Positions 10,426 to 22,790 are shown, counted from the stretch's first letter. The stretch: DNA of 64,000 nt from Bryoerythrophyllum caledonicum (GCA_963971425.1 OZ020519.1:12044028-12108027), one strand, 5' to 3'. Notes: a model not told the origin generated them from the letters alone. Translations and numbers: made by a program.

Positions 10426-12796
10426 TATGACCATGGATTGTCTTTTGATGGTTTGTCTAGGGGGTGTGTTGCTTTCTCTGTATAAAATCTTAAAAGCCAT
10501 CACCGTAGTCTAGGGTTGGATTCTACACTTGCTACCTGAATTATCATTTATTTCTCAAAAAGTTTGTTCAGCAAAGAAAAGCTTAATAAAAAAGATTGGC
10601 AGAAAAATAATGTTATTTTAGGAAGAATTTGGCTTTGTTATAACCATAACTTGTATAATAACAAACAAAAGTATAGAAGTTGCATGTTCATTGGCACTTA
10701 TAACTAATAACATTCATCATCTTTCAAGATTTGCAAGTTTAATCAGCCACTGGCCATTTTTGCAAAGAACATGTGAAAGAGATTTCTTGCATTTTTAGCC
10801 GGGCTTTCTTGCATTTTTAGCCGGGCTTTCTTGCATTTGAGAGGTTTTTGGAGATTGGATTCATTAAAATTGCAAAACAAAGGACATTGAGTACTATTTT
10901 CTCTATTTACTAAGATTTTGGCAAATTTTCAATTCCATTTTTCATTTTTCCGCAACATCTCTTTCTAAGTTCCATTTGTTTTTTACTTCAACTTTTCTTA
11001 TTATTTTTTGCCAAAACCGACCCTAGGGCACAATACTTGTTGCCAAAAATACTTAAATTTCTTTTGTAAACAAGAAAATGTTTTGGATACAATAATATAT
11101 AAGATCACTTCTTGGTTACGAGGAGTTTACCTAGGAACATGTCCACTCGCCTCCCAACCCTGAGTAAGGTGGGGAGGTAGAGGCGGGGAGGAATTTAGGC
11201 AAGCATGGACAAGAACCCCACCGTTGTCTAGAAACCTACTACCAACGGTCACCGCTCCATTGATAGATCCGCCTAAAAAAAATATTGTTCACAAAAAGTA
11301 TTGTCTAGTTTTTATAAAGCAAGTTTGTTCATAGGACCTCCCCATCTGAAGTACCATGTAGTCTGCATGTCCGTCCGTTACCGATCAAGGGAGGTCCGTT
11401 ATGGATCAATTAAGGGTTGACCGTCCACATGGTTTTAAATGGAGTTACCTTGTCCACCTAGGATGCCACGCGTCTGACATGTCACCACATATTCCAAAGA
11501 AAAAAGCTGACATGAAGGGGCGCGAGCGTGTGGAAGGGGGCACGCGCATTTGGAGAGGGGGACATCAGAACTTAGGAAGAGAATGAGACTAACACATGAT
11601 TGAACTTTCAAGTTTTATGAGGCATGCTTTTTTGGACTTGAACCAAATTTCAATTTATATTTATGGAAAAGCACATTCATTAACCTTAGTCAATGTTTTA
11701 TGGACATTGATTTACATATATATAACTCTACATTTATTAATCTTCTATATGTAATATGTTGACTTCCATATCACTTCTTTTTCTTTCTCGGGCTGCACCA
11801 ACTTCAATTATTGTGAGTACCGATTGTTTCTATCGGCGTTCTTACAACAATATCTTTATCATTCCGTACCTTTGCATGACTATCATTTGATCCATCTCAC
11901 TCCTCATCATGTCTAGAGCCCACATACTACAACCTCATAACCATAAGCATTAGGCGCATACTCTTCCATTGTCGAATTAATATTGCGCACTTCCTTATTG
12001 ATCGTACCATCCACCATTGTCGTTATAATTTTTTGAACTTCCTTCTTTTGATATTGTTGGTGATCCCATCCTCATTGATTCCACGTGTACCCATGCCACC
12101 TGGTGAAGGCTGTTGAAGTTAAGAATTGCTCGTAGTTATTACAGCATTGTAAATAGTTATTGAGGTAGATTTAGAGGGGAAAGTAAATGGGGAGAAAAGG
12201 AGGAGAGGTGAAAGGAACTTGAGAGGTACATGTATGGCTCAAGGTCAAAGAGGTAGGACCAACCCACATGTTTTGTATGGGATAAATAAGGACAAGTGGA
12301 TGGCCATGAATTGGCATAAACGGACTTGCCAGTTGCTTGAGAAGCCACTTACAAGATGCATGAGTCGACACTAAGTCATAGTATAAGTAAAGGCCTTTGA
12401 AAGAAGACAACATTTCACTCCAAGCACTATTTGTACTACCTTGTGTGTCTTTCATTTGCTTGTGCAACCATCTCTCAACTTATTTTAACATCAATATTTT
12501 GGTTGGGAGCACAACCACAAAGAGATTGTGAGCGTGTGCAAAAAGATCATTGGATCCATTCTAATTGGCCAAAGGAAGCGGAATTTCTTTTACCAAACCT
12601 TGGATGGATTTGGAATTTACAAAACAATCATTTTGAATTTGGTCAACACCCTCAAAGCCTTGTATGGAACAAAGAGGGGAAATTGATTACAAATCATCGT
12701 GGTAATGCCAACATGAATAGCCAAATTGTAATCTAGATGGATCGTTCAAGAAGAAGGAGCATTGGAAAAAATATGTTGTCGAATATCTTTTACACT
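10426..12796. other. Intergenic, no convincing gene
   Basis: AT-rich DNA with a perfect 23-bp tandem (CTTGCATTTTTAGCCGGGCT at about 10787-10840) and a GC-richer patch at 11365-11580 related to 16685-16770. A frame at about 12495-12736 (containing HWIHSNWPKEAEFLLPN) lies next to the LINE insertion point but shows no recognisable domain. Confidence 0.5.
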
Positions 12797-12807
12797 GAGC
12801 ATAGTCC

Positions 12808-13085
12808 AAGAAGAAGAATAACGCCGGCCTCCGAAGGGGGTCGGCGTGAATAAAGTGTCTGTTCGTTCCACTTACTAAGACCATGCCCACTCGACAAGGA
12901 AAAGTAAGCTGGAACTACTTCCCTCTCTCGAGGGTAGACACTATGTAACAAGAAGCCAAAGAACCTTAGACCAATCAACCAACCAACCAATCTCAAACAA
13001 AGCACCTAGCCAACTAACCAACCACCAACCAAGCAAGCAATCACAAACCTTGAAACCAACTAGTCATGATGAATCAGGGGGGGGG
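12808..13085 (-). other. LINE copy 1 structured 3' UTR
   Basis: In element orientation it contains GTGTCT ... AGACAC as a closing stem, a hairpin CCCTC-GAGA-GAGGG, the shared block GGGAAGTAGTTCC, then a terminal GC hairpin (CGCCG ... CGGCG, loop TTC) and a TTC-repeat tail. The corresponding closing stem in copy 2 is GTGTCC ... GGACAC, a compensatory difference. Confidence 0.7.
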
Positions 13086-13091
13086 AAGAGT

Positions 13092-15040
13092 TTAAGGGGG
13101 GTCTTGAGTATCGGGGAGGGTTTGGTTGTTTTCGATTTTGCGTTTGTGCAGAAGAATGGACATGGCATATTGAATAGCAATGGTATTAATGTTTTTAAAG
13201 GTGGTTTTAATTGTTTCAATGGGTATTCTGAAGGCATTTTCAAGAGTACTCATAGAGGGGATAAAGGAGGTGGCACGGGCGCCAGATGTAATTACGATAA
13301 GAGGGTCGACATTCCACGCGAGGGCAATGATGTCGTCAATAAGGGGTTGGTATTTATCAATTTTATTTTGGATTGTTTCCGGGGAAAATCTATCGTTGCA
13401 ATATGTGAATTCAATGAATTGACTGGTGCAATCTTGGTTGATGTTATTGGGTGGTGGGTCATTATATGGTAAACCTTTAACACAGAGGATGTCCGGTTTG
13501 AGCCTAGCGTTGCAATGACATCTTTGAGTCATACATCTTTGAGCCAATGGGGGACCGTATTTTCTTGTGGGTTGTTATTAAAAGTGCCTGCGTTCATTAG
13601 TATAAAGCATCTCAAGTTTTTGTAGGAGGTGATTAGTTTTTGGATTTCCCATACCGCTTTATTATGTCTTTTAACAATTAGAGAGTGTATGTGATGGTTT
13701 TGACATTTGAGTAGAACATGGAGCCATGTGTCGGGGTCCTTTGAGGGGCATATGGGGCATGTTATGGATGGGAACCTTTCTATTCCAAAGAAGAGTTGTT
13801 TGCGAGCGTTTCCCATATATTGACCGGTTTGGAATTTGAGGAGGCATGTTATTTGTGAGTCTGAGATGATGGGATTTTTCCAAAAGTTTGTAGATAGTTC
13901 ATTGTCTATGTCGTTATTGTTAGTCCATTTTTCTATGTTAGGAATATTTTCTGAGATTGTATCAAGGTTGTTGTAGAGGTCTTGTTTTATGAGATATTTG
14001 CCCAAAAATCTAATTGGGCCTTTGTCAGGGGTATCTTCTTTGGAAGGCCATTCTTCTTTTTGAAAGTAGTATGGGGTAGCATGGGCATGCTCGTGTGGGT
14101 CTTTGGCATTTTTGTGTGTTTTTTCTCGACCTTCTTTTGCTAATTTGTTTGCTTGATCGTTGCCATCAATGTTGGCATGGGCTCTCACTTTATGTAGGGT
14201 TGTGATTTGTGTACGGTTTTGTAACATTTGGACCATTGATGTTAATATGGTTTGGTCGGGGTGGCTATTATGAAGGGTACGGTGTGTTATTTGAGTGTTT
14301 AGTAGGTAAAGTGCATTTATACAATCGGTGAATATATGTGCGGGTTCATTATTGTATTTTGTTGTGATAATTTGTAGTGTTTTGTGAATGGCCATGAGTT
14401 CTGCTCTGAGGATATTTTGTAGTCCATGGAGTCTTTTGGCTAGTTTAATTTCCTTGGTAGAATTATAAATGCCATAGCCAGCTTTTTCTCTGCGCCAGGA
14501 GCCCGGGCTGATTTGTTCGGGTGGTTTAAAGGAGCCAGCAGTGTAATAGCTGTGTGCGAGGTTCAATTTTGGTGTGGTATGAGTTGGGTAATCTGGAAGA
14601 GGGGGAGGTGTGACGGAGTAGTTTATTGTGTTGTTGATATGATTTAGTTTTGACCAGTTTTTGATTTTGTTTACCGGTGTTTGTGTGGGTGTTGGTGGGG
14701 CCAGTTTTGTGTATGGTCGGTGTATGCCTAGATTGTCTGTTATGGAGGTGAGTTCCGCAAGTTGTTCAAGGGAGCCAAGGGATTGATTTTGATGATGGAC
14801 GCATAGTATTTGTAATGTAGATGGCTCGATTCGGGGTTTTTTTAGCTCGGGTGGAATAGTAGGTTCTTCATATGGTATTGTGTCTGCTTCAAATAATGTA
14901 ATGATATGGGAATCTGGAAATGGGTTTGAGTGTAGGTTGTTGTTTTGGTACCAATTGTTGTTCGGTGTAATGATGATTGTATTTGTGTTAATTGGATCTA
15001 GTTTGGCGGCAAGTCGAGCCCAATGTATTGCTTGTTCCAT
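13092..15040 (-). pseudogene. LINE copy 1 polyprotein: RNase H, Cys/His finger, RLE-type endonuclease
   Basis: Frame 15040-13529 (503 codons) encodes, in order, a conserved unassigned segment, an RNase H domain (YYTAGSFK, ILRAELMAIHK, HIFTDCINALY, HKVRAHANIDGND), and a finger with CPICPSKDPDTWLHVLLKC. The RNase H first catalytic Asp is Ala here (copy 2 has TDGS), so that activity should be lost. After a frameshift near 13540, frame 13547-13092 continues with RCHCNARLKPDIL and FIEFTYCNDRFSPETIQNKI, resembling the PD...E...K core of restriction-like LINE endonucleases. The RT itself is missing through 5' truncation. This is a dead copy with relatively good sequence conservation. Confidence 0.8.
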
Positions 15041-15715
15041 ATCTTTTTCGTTGTAGGGGTGAGCTATAACATTGCCAATCCATTTATAGTCAAAGGCCTT
15101 TCCTAGGGATCCAAATATTTTGTCTCTTTCATAAGGTGAGTAGAATTTTTTTAGTTTGGTAGAACATGTGATCGGGGAAGAAAAATATGATTGTTCAATG
15201 TTAAAGGATGAGATTATTGAGTCTAAAATGGTAGTGGGTATTGTGTATTGTGCATTTTTTAGGGGATCAGTTTTTGGTATTCGGTATTTATACCTTTGGT
15301 ATAACCTGATTAGTTCGGTTTCAAAGGATTGGGTCGTTGGTTCGATGTTTGTGGGGGTTTGTGATTTTGTGTTGTATTGATTCCATAACCATTGGAGTCG
15401 AGTAATGGGGATGGTGTGTAAGTGTCGGCCATTTTCTTCATATAGATGTGTTTGGTCGTTATCTATTAGAATTGTGTTTAAGGATGTAAGAATATCTTTT
15501 TCGGGGCTGCACTCTGTTGTGTAGATGTTTAAGAGTGGAATGATTATGGGTGGTGTTACAGATCTTGAGTCTAGAAGTTGTTCTTGTGGGTGGTGGGCTT
15601 GGATGATATCTGAGTATGTTTTGTTTTGGGTTTTTTGGTAGAATTGTTTTAATTTTTCGGTGTTATGTGTGGAGGTATTGGTGTTGTGTCTTGGAAATAG
15701 GTCTCTTTGGGGGAG

Positions 15716-16263
15716 TCATTTATTGTATGTGATATCATTGTATTGCCATTGGCATAAATATTTTGTGTAGGTGTTTTGTATATTATTTTTGTCTATGTGT
15801 TGGATATGTTTATGGCGTATGATGTTATTAATGGGATATGTGGCAGGGTTTTTGGGGATGTATGTTGGGGGGCGGGGATGGTATGTATGTGGGGGGTTAG
15901 GGGGATTGATTGGTGTGAGAATGTTTCTTGGGATGATGCTATTGTTGAGGGTGATGAATGAATCCTTAAGTATATGCGAGTATGGGTGTATGTTACAAGA
16001 AGTATGACACGTGGTGGGGCATGTTGGGTGGCAAAATAGTTGTTTAGCAACATTTAGGGCACTTTTTAATAGTTTGGTTGGGGTGGCGTGGTAGATTTTG
16101 AAGTATTCATAGTTCATGATGTGTGTGCCGTTAGGTAGAGTAATTTGGGTTAGTTCAAAAATGTTTTTTGAGAGGAGTTTTTGTAGAAGTTTTTGGGAGA
16201 GTTGGGCATTGAATGTGTTGTGGTTTAGTGTTTCTTGCCGCCATAGTATTTCAAGTGTATTTC
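15716..16263 (-). pseudogene. LINE copy 1, post-RT Cys-rich segment
   Basis: This open frame, which begins in flanking DNA and enters the element at 16263, encodes the LSQKLLQKLLSKNIFELTQI, ITLPNGTH and CHPTCPTTCHTSCNIH blocks that match copy 2 (LSDKLLQKL..., CHPPCLHTCANPCTTH). In complete LINEs this lies C-terminal to the reverse transcriptase. It ends in a stop at 15716, and the 15040-15716 interval is further broken. Confidence 0.7.
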
Positions 16264-16274
16264 GAGCATAGTCC

Positions 16275-19190
16275 ATTAACATTGTAGATATTGAAACAAT
16301 TGAGAAACTCGCAAATATTACGTAATCTCACTGAAGTGAATAGTCCATTTTGGTCGACTCAAACAAGAGCAAGGCACAACATCCTTTTAGACGATGGAGC
16401 AGGACTTAGCGCCACGGAAGGAGTAAATGAGGATGAGTAGGCATAGCTGGTAGTACAATAGCATCAGGCCAATGGCAACTATGGTTTTTTGTAAATTGTT
16501 GGTTTAAAATTCTAATGACATTTTTTTTGCTTCACAATTATCCAAAACATTGTATAATTCATGAATGACAGGTATTTCATTGAGTAAATGCAAGTTTTAC
16601 ACACTTGTCATTGCAGTGAGTTCTAGTTTTTTAATCAGCCTTAGTGAAAAGCAAATGTAACATATGGGTCCAATTTTTTAACTTAAGCGCCCTCCCAAAT
16701 CTTCAAACATGCGCGCCTCCCTAAGACACACGCGCCCCTCTGCACATGTGGATTTTCACGTCATGTCACGCTGTTGTGAACGAATTAGGAACATGATGTA
16801 AAAATATGAATCAATGAAGAAAAAATGGGGATATTGAATGATGGGGGCCAACCGAGGAGATATGAATTGCGGCTTCATTTTCAATTATGCGCTTGTAGTT
16901 GACTGGAGCGGAGCCCTATCTTGGAGGTTCTTTCCTGCATCATGTCACTAGCTCACGGGTTAGGAGCGTTCATCAACCAGCTATCTTATGACTTAAACTT
17001 TCACTAGTTCCTAGACTACGCGTTGCACCAACTGTTCACGTGAATTGTAGAATTTGAACTTTGAATCAGCACGGTGCAACGGAATCGCTAAGCAAAACTC
17101 CTGAATCGTGGTCAATGTGTGCAAATAGTCTTCAAACCTTTGTTATAATATTGTTATTGGCAATATGTAAAGACTATTAATTATATTCTGATAATATGTT
17201 TATAAGTTCTTAAGTTTGTTAGATAGTTAGCAAATAGATTGAAGAAAATATTAAAAAATAATTTGGTTTTTCTTTCCTAAGTTAGTTGTAGACTTTAGAC
17301 CCTATGGTACAAAAATGTTTAATACTAAGTCTTTAGAGAAAGTTTTAGGCCTAATTGATTTGGAATTGAGACCAAGGTTTTCTTGTAAAGATAAAACAAA
17401 GCATGGAAAAGGATAATGTAAAAGATTATAGGATGAGGCAAGGGATAAGGGATAAGAGAATGAAGGAGGTGGCAAAGGATGGCAAGAGGTGGCAAGGGAT
17501 AGGAGAAGGATGGAAAATGAAAACATATCATCTTCTCGTTTACCATTTGTCTTGTCCAATGAGTAAATGGGATTGCCTGAGGCTACTTTAGAATTTTTGG
17601 GAGACATTGAGCAGAGCGTTTGAACAAAAATAAGCCAAGATTGCAAAGCTTAGATTATTGGCTACAATTTTGGCACAAAAACATAGGATTTAGAGTTGAG
17701 ATGAAGAAGTTACAAGCAATTGAAATTAGGGTGTGATTTGGAGACGCATTGATACTCTTTAGAACATCCTAGGAGTTTTAGTGGGGCTTCTGGAGATTGG
17801 GAGGAACGGTTGAAAAAGTGTTTTTAAGATCTAGATACTACACAAAAGAATTGAAGAATTTGGAGTTTTATAAAGGATTTGTTTGGAGTTGAACAGAGTA
17901 CATATATTTTCTAAGCTTGAATGTACATCTCTTTGATGCTGGTGATGGTTATGGCCATATCTTTGGCTTCTAGACGAGTTTTGGCTAAGATTTTCCAAGA
18001 AGGTGGTCTGTTATGCTGACCAGCTATATCTCAAATTTTGTGGCGTTAGGAGATTAAGTTTGGGAGTAATGAAGACTTTGGTATGCAGATATTTGTATAC
18101 AAGGCTTAATAAAGGCTAAAGGTATTGTTGTGATATCTGAAGATATGTGAGGTATTTACTGCTGAGATTTTGTGTGTTAGTTACTATTTGTACATAAGTT
18201 CTACTGGTGAAATTCAGATCCATTTAGACGGTTGGATTGTGAGATACAAGCTCTTAGGATTCATGTTAGTTTCCCTTCCAAAGGCTTGTGAATTTTACAT
18301 AGTTTTCTTAGATACTTGGGCTTCTTTGTTCTATAAAGACTTGTGTATTGAAATGATTGTCTCTTTAATATATATATATTTGGAGTTTACTTATCAAGAA
18401 TTTGATTGAGTAAAGGTGGCAACCAAATATCTAGTATTTTCTTAGGACACAAACTCACTACCACGACAATGTTTTTCCATGTTATCATATCTTTCTAAAT
18501 TTTTGTAAATTGTAAAAAAAATAATAAATCCAATAATTTTTTCTCCTCCCGGCTATGTCCAATACTTCTTTGAAACCAACTTGTACATTCATTAGAAGTG
18601 CTATCCGGTCTACTAGATTTAGGCCATGTCCATTCTTTTTGACTACCCTGATGAAAAGTGTTCAGTTTTTGGTGTTGGTGGTCAATCAACGCTACCTTGC
18701 CAGAAAGTCCCTTGTGACTCCGCCTAGTAGCGAATCGGAGACAGCTCGACGTCCCTAGCCGTGGACGCTGGTGCTTGATGAGGCTCTCCTCTTGTCCACT
18801 TTCCACCCCATCCGCCTAGTTTGTAGACGGATAGGGATGTCCATATAGGGTTGATTAGCTTTTTAAAGTCAGATTGACTATGGCTGATGGAGAAGGTACC
18901 AGTGTAATGATAACATTCTTCAAAATCTATTACCCTTATAGATTTGACCATTTTCCATAGCCAACTTGGCGTTAAAGGTTTAATATGGAAAAACAACCAT
19001 GTGACATTTGACCCTATTGTGTACAACCGACCTTTATTTTAGGGCAAACATTAACTAGATTGTCTTTCGAGGTTACAAAACAAAAGACATGTACTTCTGA
19101 GCTACAATTTAGCTCTAAAATCTAAACCAAGTGATGTAAAACCCTCCTTCATCTTAGGGTAGAAATGTAGGTTACTAAAACAAAAGAATT
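16275..19190. other. Intergenic AT-rich, no gene seen
   Basis: This stretch holds a short GC-rich patch (16685-16770, inverted relative of 11480-11560) and a purine-rich degenerate repeat with GGCAAGGGATAAGG-like units (17405-17520). No ORF with a recognisable domain was found on either strand. Confidence 0.5.
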
Positions 19191-19374
19191 TACTTATGAA
19201 CAACATTTTAGACCTAAATGAAAGGGCTAGTGAGTCAAGCCCTCTCACTTCACCTCGCTAGCAAATTCTATGCAAGCTAAAGCTCCTTTGTAGTACCCTA
19301 AAAGTTGACCGGTGGTTCCCCCACACCTTTCCCAAACCAAGTCAGGATGTGCATGTCGTCCCAGGTACTAACAT
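19190..19374 (-). repeat. Dispersed repeat, inverted copy at 45290-45420
   Basis: The reverse complement shares long blocks with 45290-45420, for example TGACTTGGTTTGGGAAAGGTG (TGGCTTGGGGAAGGTG there) and CGGTCAACTTTTAGGG. Confidence 0.7.
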
Positions 19375-19376
19375 AA

Positions 19377-19791
19377 GAGCATCTCCAACAGTCTCCAAAC
19401 ATGTCATTGCAACAGTAAACATGCCGTGAAAGTGCCAAAAAAGCTGAAAATGGTTCCCCAACAACATCACTCCAAAAGTCGGAAAGCACCATGTGTCATT
19501 GCAAAAGTAGAATGGCACGCCACATGCAAGGTCATACACTCGACATTTCTAAATCTCATTGTATCACCTTTCCACCTATTTTTGGTTTGCATAGCCCGAG
19601 GCGGAATTCCCTGTGCCACATCGAACGCTTTGGTTAGCCGTGGTCAAGGATCTGATGTGTACCGAGGGCAGTATAGCCATTCGGATGGGGCGATACCGAG
19701 CATCTGACCCGACACTTTGGTTGCGGCCTAAATATGGCCTCTTCAAATCTCTCTTCCCAGGTCACTTTGAGCACCATTGCTAGCGATGCCC
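19377..19791. mobile_element. MITE, GAGCATCTCCA terminus (tentative right end)
   Basis: The left end is TAA|GAGCATCTCCAACAG. The right end, GATGCCC|TAA, matches the expected GATGCTC only weakly and would share its TAA with the next element. The GAGCATCTCC terminus with a 3-bp TWA target is typical of PIF/Harbinger (Tourist-like) MITEs. Confidence 0.5.
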
Positions 19792-19794
19792 TAA

Positions 19795-20187
19795 GAGCAT
19801 CTCCACCGGGGCATGCGACCTCGCCAGATGCCCTAGAATGGCATGCAAAGTTCACAAATTTCCCGCACCGCGGGGCCCGGAACATCATCCTGGTCCACCG
19901 GGCTAGCGCCAGCGAGGGTCACAAACACCAAATACTATCCATTTCTCGTGCGTACACCACAATCTGCCTTTCCAATTTGACCAGTGAAGGCCTTCCACGT
20001 AGTAATGACTAGACTTGCTCTTCTCTGGCGAGGACAAGACACGCTCCCCTCTTCATGGAAAAGTTGTATCCCGGCCCACCATGCCCATTTCCAGTTGTAG
20101 GTGGGCAATTTGTCCCAAAAGACTTGCTCCGTGCCACGCTCCACCCGACCTAGCATGGTTGGATTGACGTCAGGGGTGGAGATGCTC
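19795..20187. mobile_element. MITE, 393 bp, TAA target-site duplication
   Basis: Termini are GAGCATCTCCACC and its inverse GGTGGAGATGCTC, with TAA directly repeated at 19792-19794 and 20188-20190. Size and termini match 56784-57175 (392 bp) although the interiors differ. Confidence 0.75.
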
Positions 20188-20190
20188 TAA

Positions 20191-21829
20191 GACCCTAAGA
20201 TTTCAGGTAACATACGGGGTCACCCTCCTGAACCTTCAGAAAAACTCTAATGGGTATCATATCATACTGGCTGATGCTGCTAACATCTTTTCCCTTCATC
20301 AGTATAGAAAAATATGGCAAGAGTACCAGTGAGGCAAATTCTACTTCCTACTTTGTTACTTCTCCTGTTCGTTCGGGTGAAATACCAAAAGTGAAAAATG
20401 ATGGGCAGAAAACATGTCCTTTGGATGATTTGCAACGTATGCACCACACAAACGTGTGTTCGTGATATGTACAATCATTGTGCAAATTGTGCATTCATCA
20501 TGCGTAGAAGAATATTTGGCTGGATGAAGACTAACAATCAGGGGAACAGTTCCGATATATAAATTTTTAGTTTACTTTCCGGACTATGATGTTGCTCCTC
20601 GAGGTCGGTAGTACTCACACAGCTTAGGTTTTCGACGTATGGAAGGGACGCGATGAGGAGAAAGAAGAACTAGATCAAGTACGGCTTATCCTTACAGACG
20701 GCCGCAATCTGCAGCGCGCATTGTTGACACATGAGGCGCCAAACACAACACTCGAGAACATCAACCGTGGTTCCGCGCGTATACACTTAGTATCCGGCAG
20801 TGAACGATTGGGAATTTAAGAAATAAGGTAGATAGCTTCTTCATTAATGGTTTTCTCTAGCTTGTTGGCCTGCCTACCTTCATGAGAGGCTAAAGAGAGG
20901 ATTAGCGGTACTCATGCACAACGCCAGGAGAAAATGAAGTGTCATGTACACTATGCATCAATCTTTAGTAAGGTACTTGTCACTCTGGTTCTAACTTGTT
21001 TTGAACCAGGTACACTTTCGCATCATCTTCTTGGCTGGCAGGCCTCATCAAGAGCATTGACATGGAAATTGTAGGCGAATCCCTTCCCATAGCTGAGCCC
21101 CGAAGATGTTTTCAGATTGGCGACGCTGAAACACATTCTAGCTGGCGAGAGCAAGACTGGGAGGACCCCTACCCTTGGGAATTTGAAGTGGACAAACATG
21201 TTCCTTTCTTCATCGGTGAAGCGGCTAAAGCAGGGCAAGCTTGACGGCGTTGATTGACCCGTTGAGTATCATGAATGTGTGCAATGGTAGAAACCTCCAA
21301 CCAGAAACTCTTTTTCAGATTGATTGTTATCAGCTCATTGGAATTCGAAGAACAAGTGTTGAATCGTTGTAGAAATCACGTTACATTCCTGAACCACAGG
21401 ATTAGCTGGATTTTGGCATGGTAATTCATTTGGACGTGGTGACTAGTTGGTGACTTCTTTTTTGGCATACAAGTGTTTCATTTTCCTTGAAGTAAATCAA
21501 CAAGGTGGCTAACTATATATGTTGATCCACATGTCTTCTCTTTTCACTTGTGTATTCAAAGTGTATAGAGATCTTTGAGGTCATAAATCATAAGATTTCA
21601 CATTTTTGGTTGTTTCACAACAAAGACTAGTAAGTTTACAAGCGTTCACAAGTCATAGCATTGAGTAGACAAGGTCAATTCCTTTTTGCGATTCACAGCA
21701 AAAAGCAGAGTTGGAGCCACTCTAGCACAATTCAATAAAGATGAACGCATGAATGATCATTCTCGATCACATTGACCACCTCTTCTTAGCATATGTGATG
21801 AGCATATGTGATGAGAGAATTGTTGTGAG
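20191..21829. other. Intergenic, no convincing gene
   Basis: A 60-codon frame at 21062-21244 (containing REQDWEDPYPWEFEVDKHVP) may be a transposon remnant, but nothing else supports it. The remainder is unassigned. Confidence 0.4.
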
Positions 21830-22205
21830 GATGTTGATTGGGCCAAAAGTAGAAAATGCAATTGCTGGAAATTCTAAGTTGTCAAATATGGTGGTGGGAA
21901 TATTATAGTGTGGAGGTGTAAAAGTTGGGCAAGAGTTGAAAATTTGTACCGTATTGATGATATCATGAATTCTCAAGTTTATCTTGTATATTTTAGTTCA
22001 CAACTCTTGCATACAATAGCAAAATAGGATGTAGATGAAGCAAAAGCGATCTTTCAACATGATAATGACCCTAAGTATACAATTGGTCTTGTGCAACGAC
22101 ACTTTGAGTGGCACAAGTTTTGTGTGATGGAGTGGCTCTGACAATCTCCAAATCCAAAGCCTATCCCGCACTTGGTATGGTATGATGTAAATAGATGCTT
22201 AATCC
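21830..22205 (+). pseudogene. Tc1-like transposase pseudogene
   Basis: One frame, read through stops, gives VVKYGGGNIIVWRC, then MNSQVY, FQHDNDPKYT and WL*QSPNPKPIPHL. These align in order and spacing with Tc1-family transposase landmarks (tVKhGGGsimvWgc; DNDPKHt; W..QSPDLNPIEhlW). The Asp of DND is kept, but the SPDLNPIE block has lost its Asp and catalytic Glu, and stops occur upstream (TAA near 21876), in the middle (TAG near 22025) and just before QSP (TGA near 22141). It is therefore inactive. The DND-to-NPI(E) spacing suits the DD34E Tc1 type rather than typical plant mariner elements. Confidence 0.75.
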
Positions 22206-22344
22206 TTTAATTAGTGCTTGAAAGGCCCAAACGTGGGTGAAAACGCACCGTCGCAATCAGTAGAGGAAACTTGTTGTCAAAACATTTTTCACGAGAAATG
22301 TAGTCCAGGTTACAATGATTCTAATGAGACCATTGCTGCAAAAA

Positions 22345-22500
22345 TTGATGCAGGCTTTACCAACTACACTGATTTCCGTGAATTAGTGTAGCAGTGATAT
22401 GTATCTAATGTGTACATGATATTCTGCATATCTATCGTACTCATAGAATCTCCTCGGTCTTGCGAGTCACGCTCGGCACTAAAGAGTTAACATTCGCTTA
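22345..22500 (+). repeat. Dispersed repeat shared with 38270-38425
   Basis: It starts ATGCAGGCTTTACCAACTAC and runs through CTACTCATAGAATCTC-like and GGCACTAAAGAGTT blocks that align with 38272-38420 in the same orientation, with moderate divergence. It lies directly 3' of the Tc1-like remnant and may be part of the same element. Confidence 0.55.
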
Positions 22501-22556
22501 TGGATCTCCAACAAGGAAAGATGAAAAGTGGAAGAAACTCCAAGTTGTTTGGTGTA

Positions 22557-22790
22557 CCGTACGCTACGGTCAGTTTCGGCAGGCAAGTGCCGAAGCATTT
22601 TATTTTTTGGTCACATTGATTTGACACAATGGATATCATATATGTATTGCACAAGTATCACCTAGATCTTGCACGGGCGTCACCTTGGTATTACATAGGT
22701 ATCGCCTAGCCAAATCTCTTGAATTTTCCAAAATTTTGGACAAGTCCCCATTTTGAATTAATTATGTACGAAACTGACCATAGCGTAGGG
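22557..22790. mobile_element. 234-bp MITE with 22-bp inverted ends and TA flanks
   Basis: The left end CCGTACGCTACGGTCAGTTT and the inverted right end CCCTACGCTATGGTCAGTTT match at 20 of 22 positions (two further bases, CG, also match). TA flanks both sides (22555-22556, 22791-22792), as for Tc1/mariner-type elements. The interior is noncoding. Confidence 0.75.

Larger units (their letters stand above)
12797..16274 (-). mobile_element. LINE copy 1, 5'-truncated, with 11-bp target-site duplication
   Basis: The element occupies 12808-16263 on the minus strand. GAGCATAGTCC occurs directly at 12797-12807 and 16264-16274, flanking it as a target-site duplication. The 3' end (left) has a GC hairpin followed by a TTC-repeat tail; the 5' end stops inside coding sequence, as expected from incomplete target-primed reverse transcription. 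It is homologous along most of its length to LINE copy 2 (50955-54896), with a later 5' truncation. Its 3' UTR has an expanded GGTT-type repeat (12965-13060) not seen in copy 2. Confidence 0.9.
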
